A DNA stretch of 64,000 nucleotides from Pareuzebyella sediminis (GCF_008367235.1 NZ_VTZS01000001.1:558001-622000); one strand, 5' to 3'. Shown: positions 46,081 through 54,956, counted from the first letter of the stretch. Program-made: numbers and translations. Notes: a model not told the origin generated them from the sequence alone.

Positions 46081-48447
46081 ATGAGTTTTACGAAGAGGAC
46101 TATTTATGCTATTTACGCGAGTCAAGATATCGATGTGTTGCGGCGGCTTTTGCTCCGTTTACACCCCTTGAAGAAAGACTTCAACCTAACTATCTGGAGC
46201 GACGATGCGATTAATCCGGGTCAGCGATGGCGACCGGAACATGAATCACGGCTAAATCATTGTGATATATTCCTGCTTTTATTGAGTAATAGCTTTATGT
46301 ATTCCGATCTTATCAGACAAGAGGAATTTCAGGTGATCGTTGATCGTTATAAAAACGATGGAACCACCATTATACCCATTATAATAGATAATTGTCCTTG
46401 GGATCTTGAATTTAGCTTTGGCGACTACAATTTCAACTTTAAGGAACTACAAGTGTTTCCAAAAAATCAAAAGCCATTAGGTGACCGTAATACAGAAGAT
46501 GTAGTATTTGGAGAAATTACCAATTTTTTGAGGGGCTTGATTTCACCACCAGATAAAACTAATGCTGTTGAAGAAAACCGGAGTAGAAGCACAGCTGGGC
46601 AAATAGCGATAGATTTCTTTGAAGAAGAAAGGAGAAACGATGAGGCCGAAAAAGGGGAAAAAAGCAAACGGGAAGTTAAAGCAAAAGTAAAAGATATTAG
46701 GGATTATGCTTCTATGCCTCCTCTGAAAGAAATCGAAGCGAAAGAGACGGTCATAATTGAGAGTCGGCCGAGACATAAAGTGGAGGTCCAACAACGGATA
46801 AAAAAGGAAAAAGAGCTCAAAGGAAAAGCTAAAAGAAATACAAAAATCGAAGTAGAGGCCAAACTCCATAGAAGGCCTATAGTTCCAAATCGGGAAAACG
46901 AAAGTGCAATAACCAGAAAATTAGAAAATATACGTTCCGGTATACGTCTTACCCAAAAAGGATCTATTCAAGATAAAGAGGTGGGAAAAGGTCAATTCAC
47001 GCAAGAAAAAGGTATTAGAAAAAATCGCCTCGAAAGATATAACTATCAATTTAAGACTACGCCACCGGTCAAGGTCAAAAGTGTAGGCAAAAAAGAAAGC
47101 CCAGACAACGGCAATGCAAGTACAACATCGGTGGTATATGCAAAAGAAAGGGGCGGAATGCAAAAGTCCGGTAGCGCAAACGACCTAGAAAAGCGATTGG
47201 GAGAAGTAATTACGGTGCAGGAAGTAAGCCTTAGAAAAAAACGACTTTCAGGACATAATTATCAATTTAAGACTACGCAACCGGTCAAGACCAAAAGAGT
47301 AGCGCCCCAAGAAGAAATGGGGGTCGACGAGAGACAAGTAAAGCCCCAGCCCTTTGTAGAGGTAAAGAAGCAGATCAAAATATCGAAATCTGAAAGCGAC
47401 GCTACACTGAAGGAGAAGTTGGCAGGGTTTTTCGAGAGGTTCAGAAAAACTTTGAAAGATCACATCACCGTGGCTTACGACCGTACCTCAAAATCTTGGA
47501 GTGGGTTCGTTCAACGCCTCAAAGAGGCAAAAGAGAAAAAAGCTTTACGTGATAAAAAAAGTTTTTTTTCCGGACTCGTAGTTAAAATCAAAGGAACCTC
47601 GGCGGATTCAATTGCGATGCTGAAAAAGAGTTTCGCCACAGCATACCATCGGACCTCCAAACCGGTGAGCATAATCGGTCGACGCATTAAAGAAGCAAAA
47701 GAGAAAAGAAATATAAATAAAGAAAGTGGTTTTTTCTCCGGATTCATGGTTGAATGGAGAAAAACTTTAGAAAATTCCCTCACCACTCTGAAAGAAGGTT
47801 CTGCCCTAGCTTATGATAAAACGGTTGAATCCTTAAGTAGTTTTCTTAAGCGCATTAGGGAAGCTAAAGGGGAAGGCACCATACATACGAAAGGAATTTA
47901 TGCCGGGTTCGCCATCGCAAGTCTAGTTATTTGCGGACTATTGATTTACGTTTTTACCGGAAATGCTGAAAAGCAATCCACTATTGTCCCGGAAGTAGAG
48001 ACTACGGGAGTACCTCCGGCCAGTGAGCCCACGATTGATGATATTTCTGAACGTCAGCCGCCAGCCATCTCTGAATTAGGTATCGGAGATACTTATTTGG
48101 GAGGTATGGTTTTCGCGATAGATTCATCCAAGGAATCGGGTAAAATTGCCTACACCGAAGATATGGGCCCCATGCCGTGGAAAGATGCGATTAAAATTCA
48201 CGAGCAATTGGGCGAGGGATGGAGATTGCCCACACTAATGGAACTGGAGATCATGTACCATACCATTGGGCAAGGCGCAACCAACGATGGTCGATTCGCC
48301 GATAAATTGTATTGGAGCGCAACGCCCTACGACAAGCATCAGGCTAGACTACTGCGTTTCACGGATGGAAACACCTCATATCATTACAACAATGCACTTG
48401 AAAAACGAAAATTTCTGGTACGCGCCATTCGGGATTTTGGCCGATAA
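46081..48447 (+). CDS. TIR domain receptor-like protein: TIR, basic linker, 56-residue repeats, TM helix, Lcl/DUF1566 domain
   Basis: A 788-residue protein with unusual domain order. Residues 7-150 are a TIR domain (RTIYAIYASQDIDVLRRLL; TIWSDDAINPGQRW; FLLLLSNSFMYSDLIRQEEF, with Glu81/82 at the position of the NADase glutamate of enzymatic TIRs). Residues 160-445 are a long charged linker with a duplicated NYQFKTT-PVK segment (about 320 and 392). Residues 465-613 hold three helical repeats at 56-residue spacing. One membrane helix (about 605-626) follows, then a Pro-rich spacer and an Lcl/DUF1566 C-type-lectin-like domain (about 667-785; GWRLPTLMELEIMY, YWSATPYD). The likely topology puts TIR in the cytosol and Lcl outside. 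The ATG at 46081 is the only early start. Function unknown; immunity or envelope sensing is inference. Confidence 0.85.
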   Translation: MSFTKRTIYAIYASQDIDVLRRLLLRLHPLKKDFNLTIWSDDAINPGQRWRPEHESRLNHCDIFLLLLSNSFMYSDLIRQEEFQVIVDRYKNDGTTIIPIIIDNCPWDLEFSFGDYNFNFKELQVFPKNQKPLGDRNTEDVVFGEITNFLRGLISPPDKTNAVEENRSRSTAGQIAIDFFEEERRNDEAEKGEKSKREVKAKVKDIRDYASMPPLKEIEAKETVIIESRPRHKVEVQQRIKKEKELKGKAKRNTKIEVEAKLHRRPIVPNRENESAITRKLENIRSGIRLTQKGSIQDKEVGKGQFTQEKGIRKNRLERYNYQFKTTPPVKVKSVGKKESPDNGNASTTSVVYAKERGGMQKSGSANDLEKRLGEVITVQEVSLRKKRLSGHNYQFKTTQPVKTKRVAPQEEMGVDERQVKPQPFVEVKKQIKISKSESDATLKEKLAGFFERFRKTLKDHITVAYDRTSKSWSGFVQRLKEAKEKKALRDKKSFFSGLVVKIKGTSADSIAMLKKSFATAYHRTSKPVSIIGRRIKEAKEKRNINKESGFFSGFMVEWRKTLENSLTTLKEGSALAYDKTVESLSSFLKRIREAKGEGTIHTKGIYAGFAIASLVICGLLIYVFTGNAEKQSTIVPEVETTGVPPASEPTIDDISERQPPAISELGIGDTYLGGMVFAIDSSKESGKIAYTEDMGPMPWKDAIKIHEQLGEGWRLPTLMELEIMYHTIGQGATNDGRFADKLYWSATPYDKHQARLLRFTDGNTSYHYNNALEKRKFLVRAIRDFGR
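47473..47919 (+). repeat. Three 56-residue protein repeats in the TIR protein
   Basis: The units begin at residues 465, 521 and 577: AYDRTSKSWSGFVQRLKEAK, AYHRTSKPVSIIGRRIKEAK and AYDKTVESLSSFLKRIREAK. The first two end in FFSGL/FFSGF, while the third runs into the membrane helix (IYAGFAIASLVICG). Spacing is exactly 168 bases, but the DNA copies have diverged. Confidence 0.88.
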
Positions 48448-49094
48448 TGAACAAAATCTCCAAGGCTACCTATCCGAATGATTTTTACAAAGTGGCATTA
48501 ACCAAAAATTCAGCATTAATTATTATGTATTGATGAGTTGTAGTTTCTTCATCCGAAACTGAGATATTTCGATTTAATGAAGAGGGCTGGTACCCTGTGT
48601 ATTTAAGTAGGTAGTATTGTTATAGGCAGGGACAGGTAGAAGTTATCGATCCTAATTTTTGGACTGGAAATTCCAGAGCTATTTCTTAAAAAACCCTACG
48701 TGCAGATATACTTTCCAGTTTAGCGTTCAACTTTCATTTAAAGTCTTGAGAAGACTTATTAAAGTAGGAAGTCACACTATAGAAAAGATTCTTGTTCTGT
48801 TTTCTATAAGTTCGTAACAATGACCATGTAATAAAGGCGCCAATTTTTTTCCACGATACCGTTGAAAGGTGTACTTGTTCAAAAGTTAGTACACATTTAA
48901 AAGATGCGAACTGAAAAATACAACAACCAAAAAAATGATTAAAAAGACTTTATTGTTTTTGACTTTGTCCTCCCTAGTGACCTTGAATGTTAGATCACAA
49001 CAATTCAAATGACGTTTATTGCATTCACAGCAGTGAAACCGCTAATACTTTCGTAACGATTAGGCTGATATTCGTGTACTCAATGGATTTTGGT
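48448..49094. other. 647-base intergenic region
   Basis: It holds the signal-peptide-only remnant at 48935-49012. Apart from that I see AT-rich sequence with no RNA gene and no clear terminator for either convergent neighbour. Confidence 0.4.
48935..49012 (+). pseudogene. Signal-peptide-only gene remnant
   Basis: A 25-codon frame encodes a textbook Bacteroidota signal peptide with basic start, hydrophobic core and cleavage near RSQ (MIKKTLLFLTLSSLVTLNVR, then SQQFK), and stops at once. None of the three downstream frames continues a recognisable protein before the mltF region. It looks like the 5' stump of a deleted secreted-protein gene; a real micro-peptide is possible but less likely. Confidence 0.45.
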
Positions 49095-50558
49095 CTACTC
49101 TTTAATAAAGTTCTTGTAATGTTCGTAGCGTTCAAAGATTTGATTCACGTAATTGTAGGGTTCTATACCATTGACGTAACCATAATTGACAGATGGATGG
49201 TTGAAATTCTGTGGATAGCTTAGAGCCAACATCATTTCATTGACATTGTCGTCCCATATGTCGGGATCTAGATCTTTTAGCTCTGCGAGTTTGCGGGCGT
49301 CCATGATATGATAATAACCGCTGTTATATGCACCCATGGTGAATTTGATGCGCTGTACGCTATCGGTTACTTCCTCAAAGTTCTTGTAGATACTTTTTAA
49401 GTATTTTGAACCTGCGTTGATATTATCAATAGGTTCGGAGACATTCGCAACCCCTAGCTCTTCAGCGGTTTGGGGCATCAATTGCATTAAGCCCGAAGCC
49501 CCCGTCCATGCATTCGCTTCGCTGTTAAAACTTGACTCTTGAAATATCAGGGAGGCTAATAAACGCCAATCCCAACCCAGCGTTTTCGCATTTCGTTTGA
49601 TGATGGAATCGTATTGACTGATCTGATTGTTGGTTAGACTGTAAAACTCGCTTTTAACCCGACGATTAAAATATCTTTTATTCTGAAAGTACTTGTTGTA
49701 GATGACGTAATAGTCGGTTTTCTTTTTTTGATTTTCGATCCATTCGTTAATCTTTTCCAACAGTACCTGCGAGTCTTTATGAACGGCCCAAGCAATACGT
49801 TGGGAAAAGCTAACAGGTACTGAGGCATCCAGAATCGGATAAAAGGAAGCATTGATGTTGGCCAAGTTTTTATCCGCTATTGTGTATTCGATTTTTTTTT
49901 CGGCTACCATTTTGATTATTTCTGCCGTGGATACCTTCCCCAAAATGGTATCTATATGAATGGTGCCACCTATTTCCTTAGAGAGGTTCTCCAATCTCTC
50001 AAAATAGGAAGAATTAAACCGTACAGAGACGGTATCTCCAATAAGTTGAATAGGATCTTGAATGATACTTTCCCTTATTTTATCTAAGGTCAACTGGCGC
50101 CAATTCTCCGGTTTTCGTTGTACCAAAACCTGATTGGTCAGATACAAATAATCGGTAAAGGCCACATTCTTTTTTCGCTCAGAGGTGATAGCCAAGCCAT
50201 AGGCTACCAAATCGATATCACCTTCGGTGAGTTGTTTCAATAAAGAATTCAGGTCTTCGGCGACGATGAGTTCAAGTTCAAGATTGAAACTGTCTGCAAG
50301 TCGCTGTAAAAGCTCATATTCGTAGCCCATAGGCCTCCCTTTATAAAGAAAATAACTGGTACTACTATAGGCAATGAGTGCTCTCAATTTACCATCTTCA
50401 AGTATATCTTCATAATCCCTTATCCTTATGTTGGCGCCATCGTCACTGTCATTATTGATGGTGGAATTGGAATTACAACCCGTAACTAATAAGATAAAGC
50501 AAAAACTGAAGACAAAAAATCGTATATGCATATAAGTATGGTATAATAAGTTTTTCAT
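49095..50558 (-). CDS. mltF: Membrane-bound lytic murein transglycosylase F-like lipoprotein
   Basis: A 487-residue envelope protein. The N-terminus has a lipobox (FILLVTGCNSN, Cys near residue 28). An amino-acid-binding SBP_bac_3 domain (about 50-290; LRALIAYSSTSYFLYKGRPM, DIDLVAYGLAITSERKK) precedes a lysozyme-like SLT domain (about 320-450). The catalytic Glu is in SLIFQESSFNSEANAWTGAS and the fold motif is GLMQLMPQTAEELG. It cleaves peptidoglycan to 1,6-anhydromuropeptides. Either the ATG at 50558 or one nine codons in (MHIRFFVFS, 50531) may be used; the second gives the more usual lipoprotein signal. Confidence 0.92.
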   Translation of the reverse strand: MKNLLYHTYMHIRFFVFSFCFILLVTGCNSNSTINNDSDDGANIRIRDYEDILEDGKLRALIAYSSTSYFLYKGRPMGYEYELLQRLADSFNLELELIVAEDLNSLLKQLTEGDIDLVAYGLAITSERKKNVAFTDYLYLTNQVLVQRKPENWRQLTLDKIRESIIQDPIQLIGDTVSVRFNSSYFERLENLSKEIGGTIHIDTILGKVSTAEIIKMVAEKKIEYTIADKNLANINASFYPILDASVPVSFSQRIAWAVHKDSQVLLEKINEWIENQKKKTDYYVIYNKYFQNKRYFNRRVKSEFYSLTNNQISQYDSIIKRNAKTLGWDWRLLASLIFQESSFNSEANAWTGASGLMQLMPQTAEELGVANVSEPIDNINAGSKYLKSIYKNFEEVTDSVQRIKFTMGAYNSGYYHIMDARKLAELKDLDPDIWDDNVNEMMLALSYPQNFNHPSVNYGYVNGIEPYNYVNQIFERYEHYKNFIKE

Positions 50559-51015
50559 TGCTATCGGCCCTTAAAAATAATTAATTGGGTGCAGGGTGTT
50601 CCTTTGTCCTTCTATACTTATAAAAACAAATGGAATGCTATCTTAATCTACGTTAACCGACTTATAACATAAAATGGTTTGGCAACATCCATAACCTACA
50701 CTAGGGTCTAAATCACATTAAGAATATAGTAAAAAAAAAGGAGTCTCCTTTTACGAGTCCTTCCCTTAGTGACTTTGAGACCCAAAACACTTTATTTTTT
50801 GGAAATTTGATTGTGCTTTTAGGGTAGGATGTTTTGAAAGGTTAGTGGTCTAGGGAAATAAAATCATTCAATTTCACATGCTTTTAATCGATCATTTCGG
50901 TTAAAAATTCGATAAAAGCATCTAATTATTGAATAAAATGTGCATTTCATCGTTAATAAGAGGTATAAATCTTATTTTTATCGTTCAACAACAACTTTAA
51001 AAGACCATTTTTTTT
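50559..51015. other. Intergenic region between divergent mltF and beta-lactamase-like genes
   Basis: 457 bases. A small A/T-flanked hairpin lies at 50736-50752 (AAAAGGA / TCCTTTT, 3-base loop). TATTTTTA at 50973-50980 resembles a -7 element of the plus-strand gene but lacks its final G and a -33 TTG. Nothing else recognised. Confidence 0.35.
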
Positions 51016-52326
51016 ATGCCGCGTTTCAAAATCTTCGTCGGTTCTGCGCTTTTATTAGTGATTATCATTCTTTTGGCAACTCGTTTGATGGAACCTGATC
51101 CTGATATGCCAAACGATTCTAAAGACGTTGCTCTGAAAATTGCACTACCAAAGAACGCGTTCAACAAAAAGGATTTCCTACGCTATCGATTAAAACAAAG
51201 TGAGCTAAAGTCAGCTTTAAGTGCATACTTTAAAAAAGCGATAGTATCGGGTGATATTGTAGGTGCTGGAGTCAGCATTGTTCATGGAGACTCCATACTC
51301 ATCTCGGAAGGATTCGGTAAAAGAAGTGTCAATAGCCCAGAAATGGTGAACGACGAAACCTTGTTTCGATTGGGCTCGCTATCAAAAGGTTTTGCTGGGG
51401 TTTTGGCCGCGCAAATCAAGCATGAGGGAAAACTAGACTGGAATGATAAAGTGCGTGATTACCTCCCTGATTTTCGATTAGGAGATGAAAAAAACACCGA
51501 GCATATCACTTTGGCCAATATTTTGTCCCATACTTCTGGTACTCCCTATCATAGTTTTACCAATTTAGTGGAAGCTGGCCTTCCACTATCTGACATTGCG
51601 AGTCGGTTCAGGGATATAGTTCCTATAAGCGAGCCTGGAATGCTGTATAGTTATCAGAATGCCATGTTTGCACTTTGTGGAGAAATGATGACAAGGGCGA
51701 CCGGGCAAAAAATCAATACCTTGTTGGGTGACCGTCTCTTCAAGCCTTTGGGAATGTGTACGACAACCATGGATCATGAGAGTTTGGTCGGTGCAGCCAA
51801 TATTGCCATGCCCCATGTTAGGGCCCGTAATGGATGGCGTGCCACACGTCTTCGAAACAATTATTATAATGCTATTGCGGCAGGTGGTATAAGTTCTACA
51901 GCCCTTGATATGGCCCGATGGATGCGATTTTTATTGGGAAACAATCCTGAAATAATGGATGCTTCAGCTATCGGAGAGGCCTTTAATCCGTTCGTCAAAA
52001 TAGGTGGATACAAATACTATAAAAAATGGCCGGGGCACGTCGCGTCGTACTATGGTTTTGGATGGAGGATACATAAATATAAAGATCAGGATTCACAAAG
52101 CATAAAAACCATTTGGCATCATGGCGGAAGTGTCAATAATTATAGAAATGAAATTGGCATGTATCCCGAAGATGATTTGGGTATTTGTGTACTGTTGAAT
52201 GGGCATTCGAGAATTGCCCAGCGTGTAATTCCTGATTTGAATAAGATTGTAAGATCGGTATATTCAAATAATTTCAATGAGTTGGTCTTCAACGATGGCC
52301 TAGACCACAAGGTGTCAATGCAGTGA
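51016..52326 (+). CDS. Serine hydrolase, beta-lactamase family (class C/esterase type)
   Basis: A 436-residue protein with an N-terminal membrane segment or signal (FKIFVGSALLLVIIILLATRL). The penicillin-binding-protein fold shows SxxK in RLGSLSKGFAGV, the YxN-type motif in YSYQNAMFALCGEMM, and the third motif HxG in TIWHHGGSVNNYRNE. The HHGGS form is typical of class C-like esterases/D-peptidases rather than true beta-lactamases (KTG). It acts in the periplasm. The substrate is unknown; resistance should not be inferred from this family alone. Confidence 0.9.
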   Translation: MPRFKIFVGSALLLVIIILLATRLMEPDPDMPNDSKDVALKIALPKNAFNKKDFLRYRLKQSELKSALSAYFKKAIVSGDIVGAGVSIVHGDSILISEGFGKRSVNSPEMVNDETLFRLGSLSKGFAGVLAAQIKHEGKLDWNDKVRDYLPDFRLGDEKNTEHITLANILSHTSGTPYHSFTNLVEAGLPLSDIASRFRDIVPISEPGMLYSYQNAMFALCGEMMTRATGQKINTLLGDRLFKPLGMCTTTMDHESLVGAANIAMPHVRARNGWRATRLRNNYYNAIAAGGISSTALDMARWMRFLLGNNPEIMDASAIGEAFNPFVKIGGYKYYKKWPGHVASYYGFGWRIHKYKDQDSQSIKTIWHHGGSVNNYRNEIGMYPEDDLGICVLLNGHSRIAQRVIPDLNKIVRSVYSNNFNELVFNDGLDHKVSMQ

Positions 52327-52423
52327 TATTGAAATGATTCCCGTCTATTTAAAATAGGGGTGTGGGGGACATCCCAGGAGCTATTTCAGCATATCTTCCT
52401 ATGTATGAGCAAGCGCGAGAGGA

Positions 52424-53068
52424 TTATCTTTCGTAGTCTTTTAAGAGAAAATTCCAGTGCCATTTTTTGAAAAGTCCGATATGAAGATATAGTTTGAGCT
52501 TCTTGGCATTTATTTTCTCGTTCACCCGAATTGATGACCTATTAAAATAGGAGGTGATACTGTAAATGGTGGTTATGTTTAGGTGTTTAAGTACATCATA
52601 ACAGTTATAGCGTAAGTAAGCTGCCAAATTGTTCCCTCGATAATCTTCGAAAGTATATAAATTGAGAAGGTAGCCGCTTCCGTCTTCTATGTGAAAATTA
52701 CGATGTTTAAAGGTAAAATCATTAGGGTCGATAAATAAAAGGGTTGCAATACGGTCAGCCACCCGAAGGCCTATGCAAACTTGACCACGTTCCATATTCT
52801 TGATCAAGAATGAAGTGCTAAGCCCCATAACACCGTCCATAACCGAAACTTCCGAAGGAGGAATAAGAGCGATCGTATAATTTTCGAGGCCTTCTTTTAT
52901 TTTAGGAGGCTCACCATTATTTTTTTCTTCCTTAAACCAATAATAAGGGGCAATATCCAACCCGAAACGGGTTAAGAAATTTCTCAAACTAAATAGGAAT
53001 AGCCCGTTGCGAAACCTCTTCCAAACCTTAATAAACCCATAAAAACGATTACCCTCCTTAAGTTTCAT
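52424..53068 (-). CDS. GNAT-like acetyltransferase family protein
   Basis: A 214-residue cytosolic protein. The C-terminal half looks like a GNAT fold: a strand-turn before the acetyl-CoA loop (GYLLNLYTFEDYRGNNLAAY) followed by a helix (LRYNCYDVLKHLNITTIYSI) and the NRSSIRVNEK segment found where GNATs have N-xx-S-xx-ll-eK. The N-terminus (about 1-70) is basic and unlike standard GNATs. Such proteins occur near glycan-modifying genes in Bacteroidota, but no glycan cluster is here. Acceptor unknown. Confidence 0.65.
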   Translation of the reverse strand: MKLKEGNRFYGFIKVWKRFRNGLFLFSLRNFLTRFGLDIAPYYWFKEEKNNGEPPKIKEGLENYTIALIPPSEVSVMDGVMGLSTSFLIKNMERGQVCIGLRVADRIATLLFIDPNDFTFKHRNFHIEDGSGYLLNLYTFEDYRGNNLAAYLRYNCYDVLKHLNITTIYSITSYFNRSSIRVNEKINAKKLKLYLHIGLFKKWHWNFLLKDYER

Positions 53069-53195
53069 AAAATAGCTGTGAAATTACAAAATTAGGTCAG
53101 CTCCCGACTTCTTTAGCCTTTTTAAGTAAAAAGTTTGATTATTTGAAATACCACTGTATAAAAAGGGCCAATAAAAACTCGGTCTTTACGAAAAA

Positions 53196-53227
53196 AAAAG
53201 CTACTACCTCCTATGGTAGTAGCTTTT
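53196..53227. terminator. Bidirectional terminator hairpin
   Basis: 13-bp perfect stem AAAAGCTACTACC / GGTAGTAGCTTTT with a 6-base loop; A-run on one side and T-run on the other. It lies between the GNAT-like gene and a possible small minus-strand gene at 53313-53411, whose transcript it could end. Confidence 0.8.
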
Positions 53228-53312
53228 CCTTCACATAAAATATGAAAGTTTATGGGACTGTTTTCCAATTTCTTCGAGTCAATCAAGCATCGACTATGGT
53301 TATGCGAATTTT

Positions 53313-53411
53313 TTAAAAAGGATGGTTTTTGAAAAGGAAAATGGCCATAACCACAATAAAAACAATGTTGAATGCCACGTAAACATATAAAAGTTTGTCC
53401 TTCATTTTCAT
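53313..53411 (-). CDS. Possible small membrane protein (32 aa)
   Basis: A short frame encodes MKMKDKLLYVYVAFNIVFIV and VMAIFLFKNHPF: a basic start, one clean hydrophobic helix (about residues 7-27) and a basic tail. It has ATG and TAA and is followed 86 bases later by the strong hairpin at 53196-53227. A single-pass micro-protein of this form is plausible, but I have no homology or ribosome-binding evidence. A second ATG two codons in is an alternative start. Confidence 0.42.
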   Translation of the reverse strand: MKMKDKLLYVYVAFNIVFIVVMAIFLFKNHPF

Positions 53412-53558
53412 AATAATGGTGTGTTTTATAGATTTCTGTATCAAAGATATACACCAAGAAGGAAACGAGCCTCTAGAAAAACCCCATACTTTTTAGGGTA
53501 ATCTACAATCGAATTGGGGTTTTAGTAGTTGCGGGTTATGGTTTTTTTGAAAACGGCA

Positions 53559-54650
53559 TTAGAGTTTGACCAAGCAATCTTTTGCCGCAGATTTATATAC
53601 AGCCTCGACGACACGAATATCACGAAGTCCTTCCTCACCAGGAACAAGCATATTGGTTCCGTTAATTATGGAAGCTGCGTCTTCGTCCATTTGTTTGGCT
53701 TGTTGGCTTTCAATCGGAAAATTGATCTCTACGCCATCCGATCGCACTCCCTTGTTCCCATTATAGGATGAATGTGGTTCCATGTAGACCCATCCTTTTT
53801 CGTAATTTATTTTCAAATAATTCATATTAATACCAAAACTGGTATGACAGGCCGCCCGGGCCCCACTGGGAAATTCAAGTTGAAACATGGCGGTTTCTTC
53901 AACTTCATGATATATATCAGGGCGTACGGTATAGGTTTGGGCCAGTACAGAAATAGGTTCTTCACCGGTAGCAAGTCGGGCTCCTTGGATGGCATATACC
54001 CCCATATCGCCCATAACCCCTCCGCCAAGGGCTTTCTTTTGTTTCCAATGGTCGGTTCTTCCGTCAAAGTAACCAGCAGCAGAGGTTACCATCATCACTT
54101 TACCAAAAGTTCTTTCCTTGGCTACCTGCATATAGGCTTGAATATTCGGATCATGTTGGCAACGGTAACCAATGGCAAGTTTCACCTTGTTGTCCTTACA
54201 AGCTTTGATCATTTTTTCACATTCCTCGACCGAAGGTGCCATGGGTTTTTCGCACCAGACATGTTTTCCTGTATTGGCCGCTCGAATAGTATACTCCGCG
54301 TGCATCGATGGGGGGAGCACAATATAAATCACATCGATATCGGGGTTATTGGCGATATCGTCAAAGTTTCCATAGTTGTATATGTTCTTATCGGCAATAC
54401 CATATTTTTTCTTCCATACAGGAATTTTTTCTGGACTACCGGTAACAATTCCTTTGAGTTCGCAATTTTTTGTTAGCTGTAGGGCAGGAGCTAGTAAATC
54501 GGTACTGTAATACCCAAGACCCACTAAGGCTACCCCTAATTTATCTTTTTGTTGTCGGGTGGCGGACCATAGCGAGTTAGGTAAAAAAGCCGTCGTAGCT
54601 GCCATTGCTCCAGCCTGTTTTAGGAATAGCCGTCGTTGTTTTTTTTCCAT
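53559..54650 (-). CDS. Gfo/Idh/MocA family oxidoreductase with Tat-type signal
   Basis: A 363-residue NAD(P)-dependent oxidoreductase. The N-terminus MEKKQRRLFLKQAGAMAATT is a twin-arginine-type export signal. The Rossmann domain begins LGVALVGLGYYSTDLLAPAL, and the conserved EKP motif is in HVWCEKPMAPSVEECEKM. The C-terminal substrate domain has GYRCQHDPNIQAYMQVAKE and GGGVMGDMGVYAIQGARLAT. Exported members act on sugars or sugar-derived ketones outside the cytosol. I prefer the ATG at 54650 over a longer form because it starts the Tat signal. A palindrome (GTTCAAGAGATTTTGAAC, 54651-54668) abuts the start. Confidence 0.92.
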   Translation of the reverse strand: MEKKQRRLFLKQAGAMAATTAFLPNSLWSATRQQKDKLGVALVGLGYYSTDLLAPALQLTKNCELKGIVTGSPEKIPVWKKKYGIADKNIYNYGNFDDIANNPDIDVIYIVLPPSMHAEYTIRAANTGKHVWCEKPMAPSVEECEKMIKACKDNKVKLAIGYRCQHDPNIQAYMQVAKERTFGKVMMVTSAAGYFDGRTDHWKQKKALGGGVMGDMGVYAIQGARLATGEEPISVLAQTYTVRPDIYHEVEETAMFQLEFPSGARAACHTSFGINMNYLKINYEKGWVYMEPHSSYNGNKGVRSDGVEINFPIESQQAKQMDEDAASIINGTNMLVPGEEGLRDIRVVEAVYKSAAKDCLVKL

Positions 54651-54735
54651 GTTCAAGAGATTTTGAACAGGAAAATACGACAACAATCTGAATAAATCAA
54701 TGGCAGCCCTTCAAACTGGGCGACTTTCTCTTGTT

Positions 54736-54837
54736 TTACATCAGGTCGGCAAAGAATAGTACATATAACGACCATAGAAAGCAGAAGGCACAAAAGGTAT
54801 AGACCATATATTCACTGAGTGTAGTTTTTTCTCTCAT
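54736..54837 (-). CDS. Possible small membrane protein (33 aa)
   Basis: A short frame encodes MREKTTLSEYMVYTFCAFCF then LWSLYVLFFADLM: charged N-terminus, one aromatic-rich hydrophobic helix (about residues 11-31) and stop. The composition is typical of real single-pass micro-proteins and the frame lies just upstream of the Tat oxidoreductase gene on the same strand (gap 85 bases), so co-transcription is possible. No homology evidence. Confidence 0.42.
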   Translation of the reverse strand: MREKTTLSEYMVYTFCAFCFLWSLYVLFFADLM

Positions 54838-54956
54838 AAGCTACGTTTGTATATAGAACGGGGTGATTGTTTTTTTGGACCCTCGTTTATCGTGCAATGG
54901 GGAAGAAACTCGATTTAAGACCAACCTTACGACCAAAGGTTGTTTTTTCTCTTTAA

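Noticed and set aside
49634-49852. Internal minus-strand frame inside mltF
   Set aside because: It is a frame-shadow of the SBP_bac_3/SLT protein, which is intact in its own frame.
51016-52326. Beta-lactam resistance gene
   Set aside because: The third motif is HHGGS rather than KTG; it is a class C-like serine hydrolase whose role cannot be inferred as resistance.
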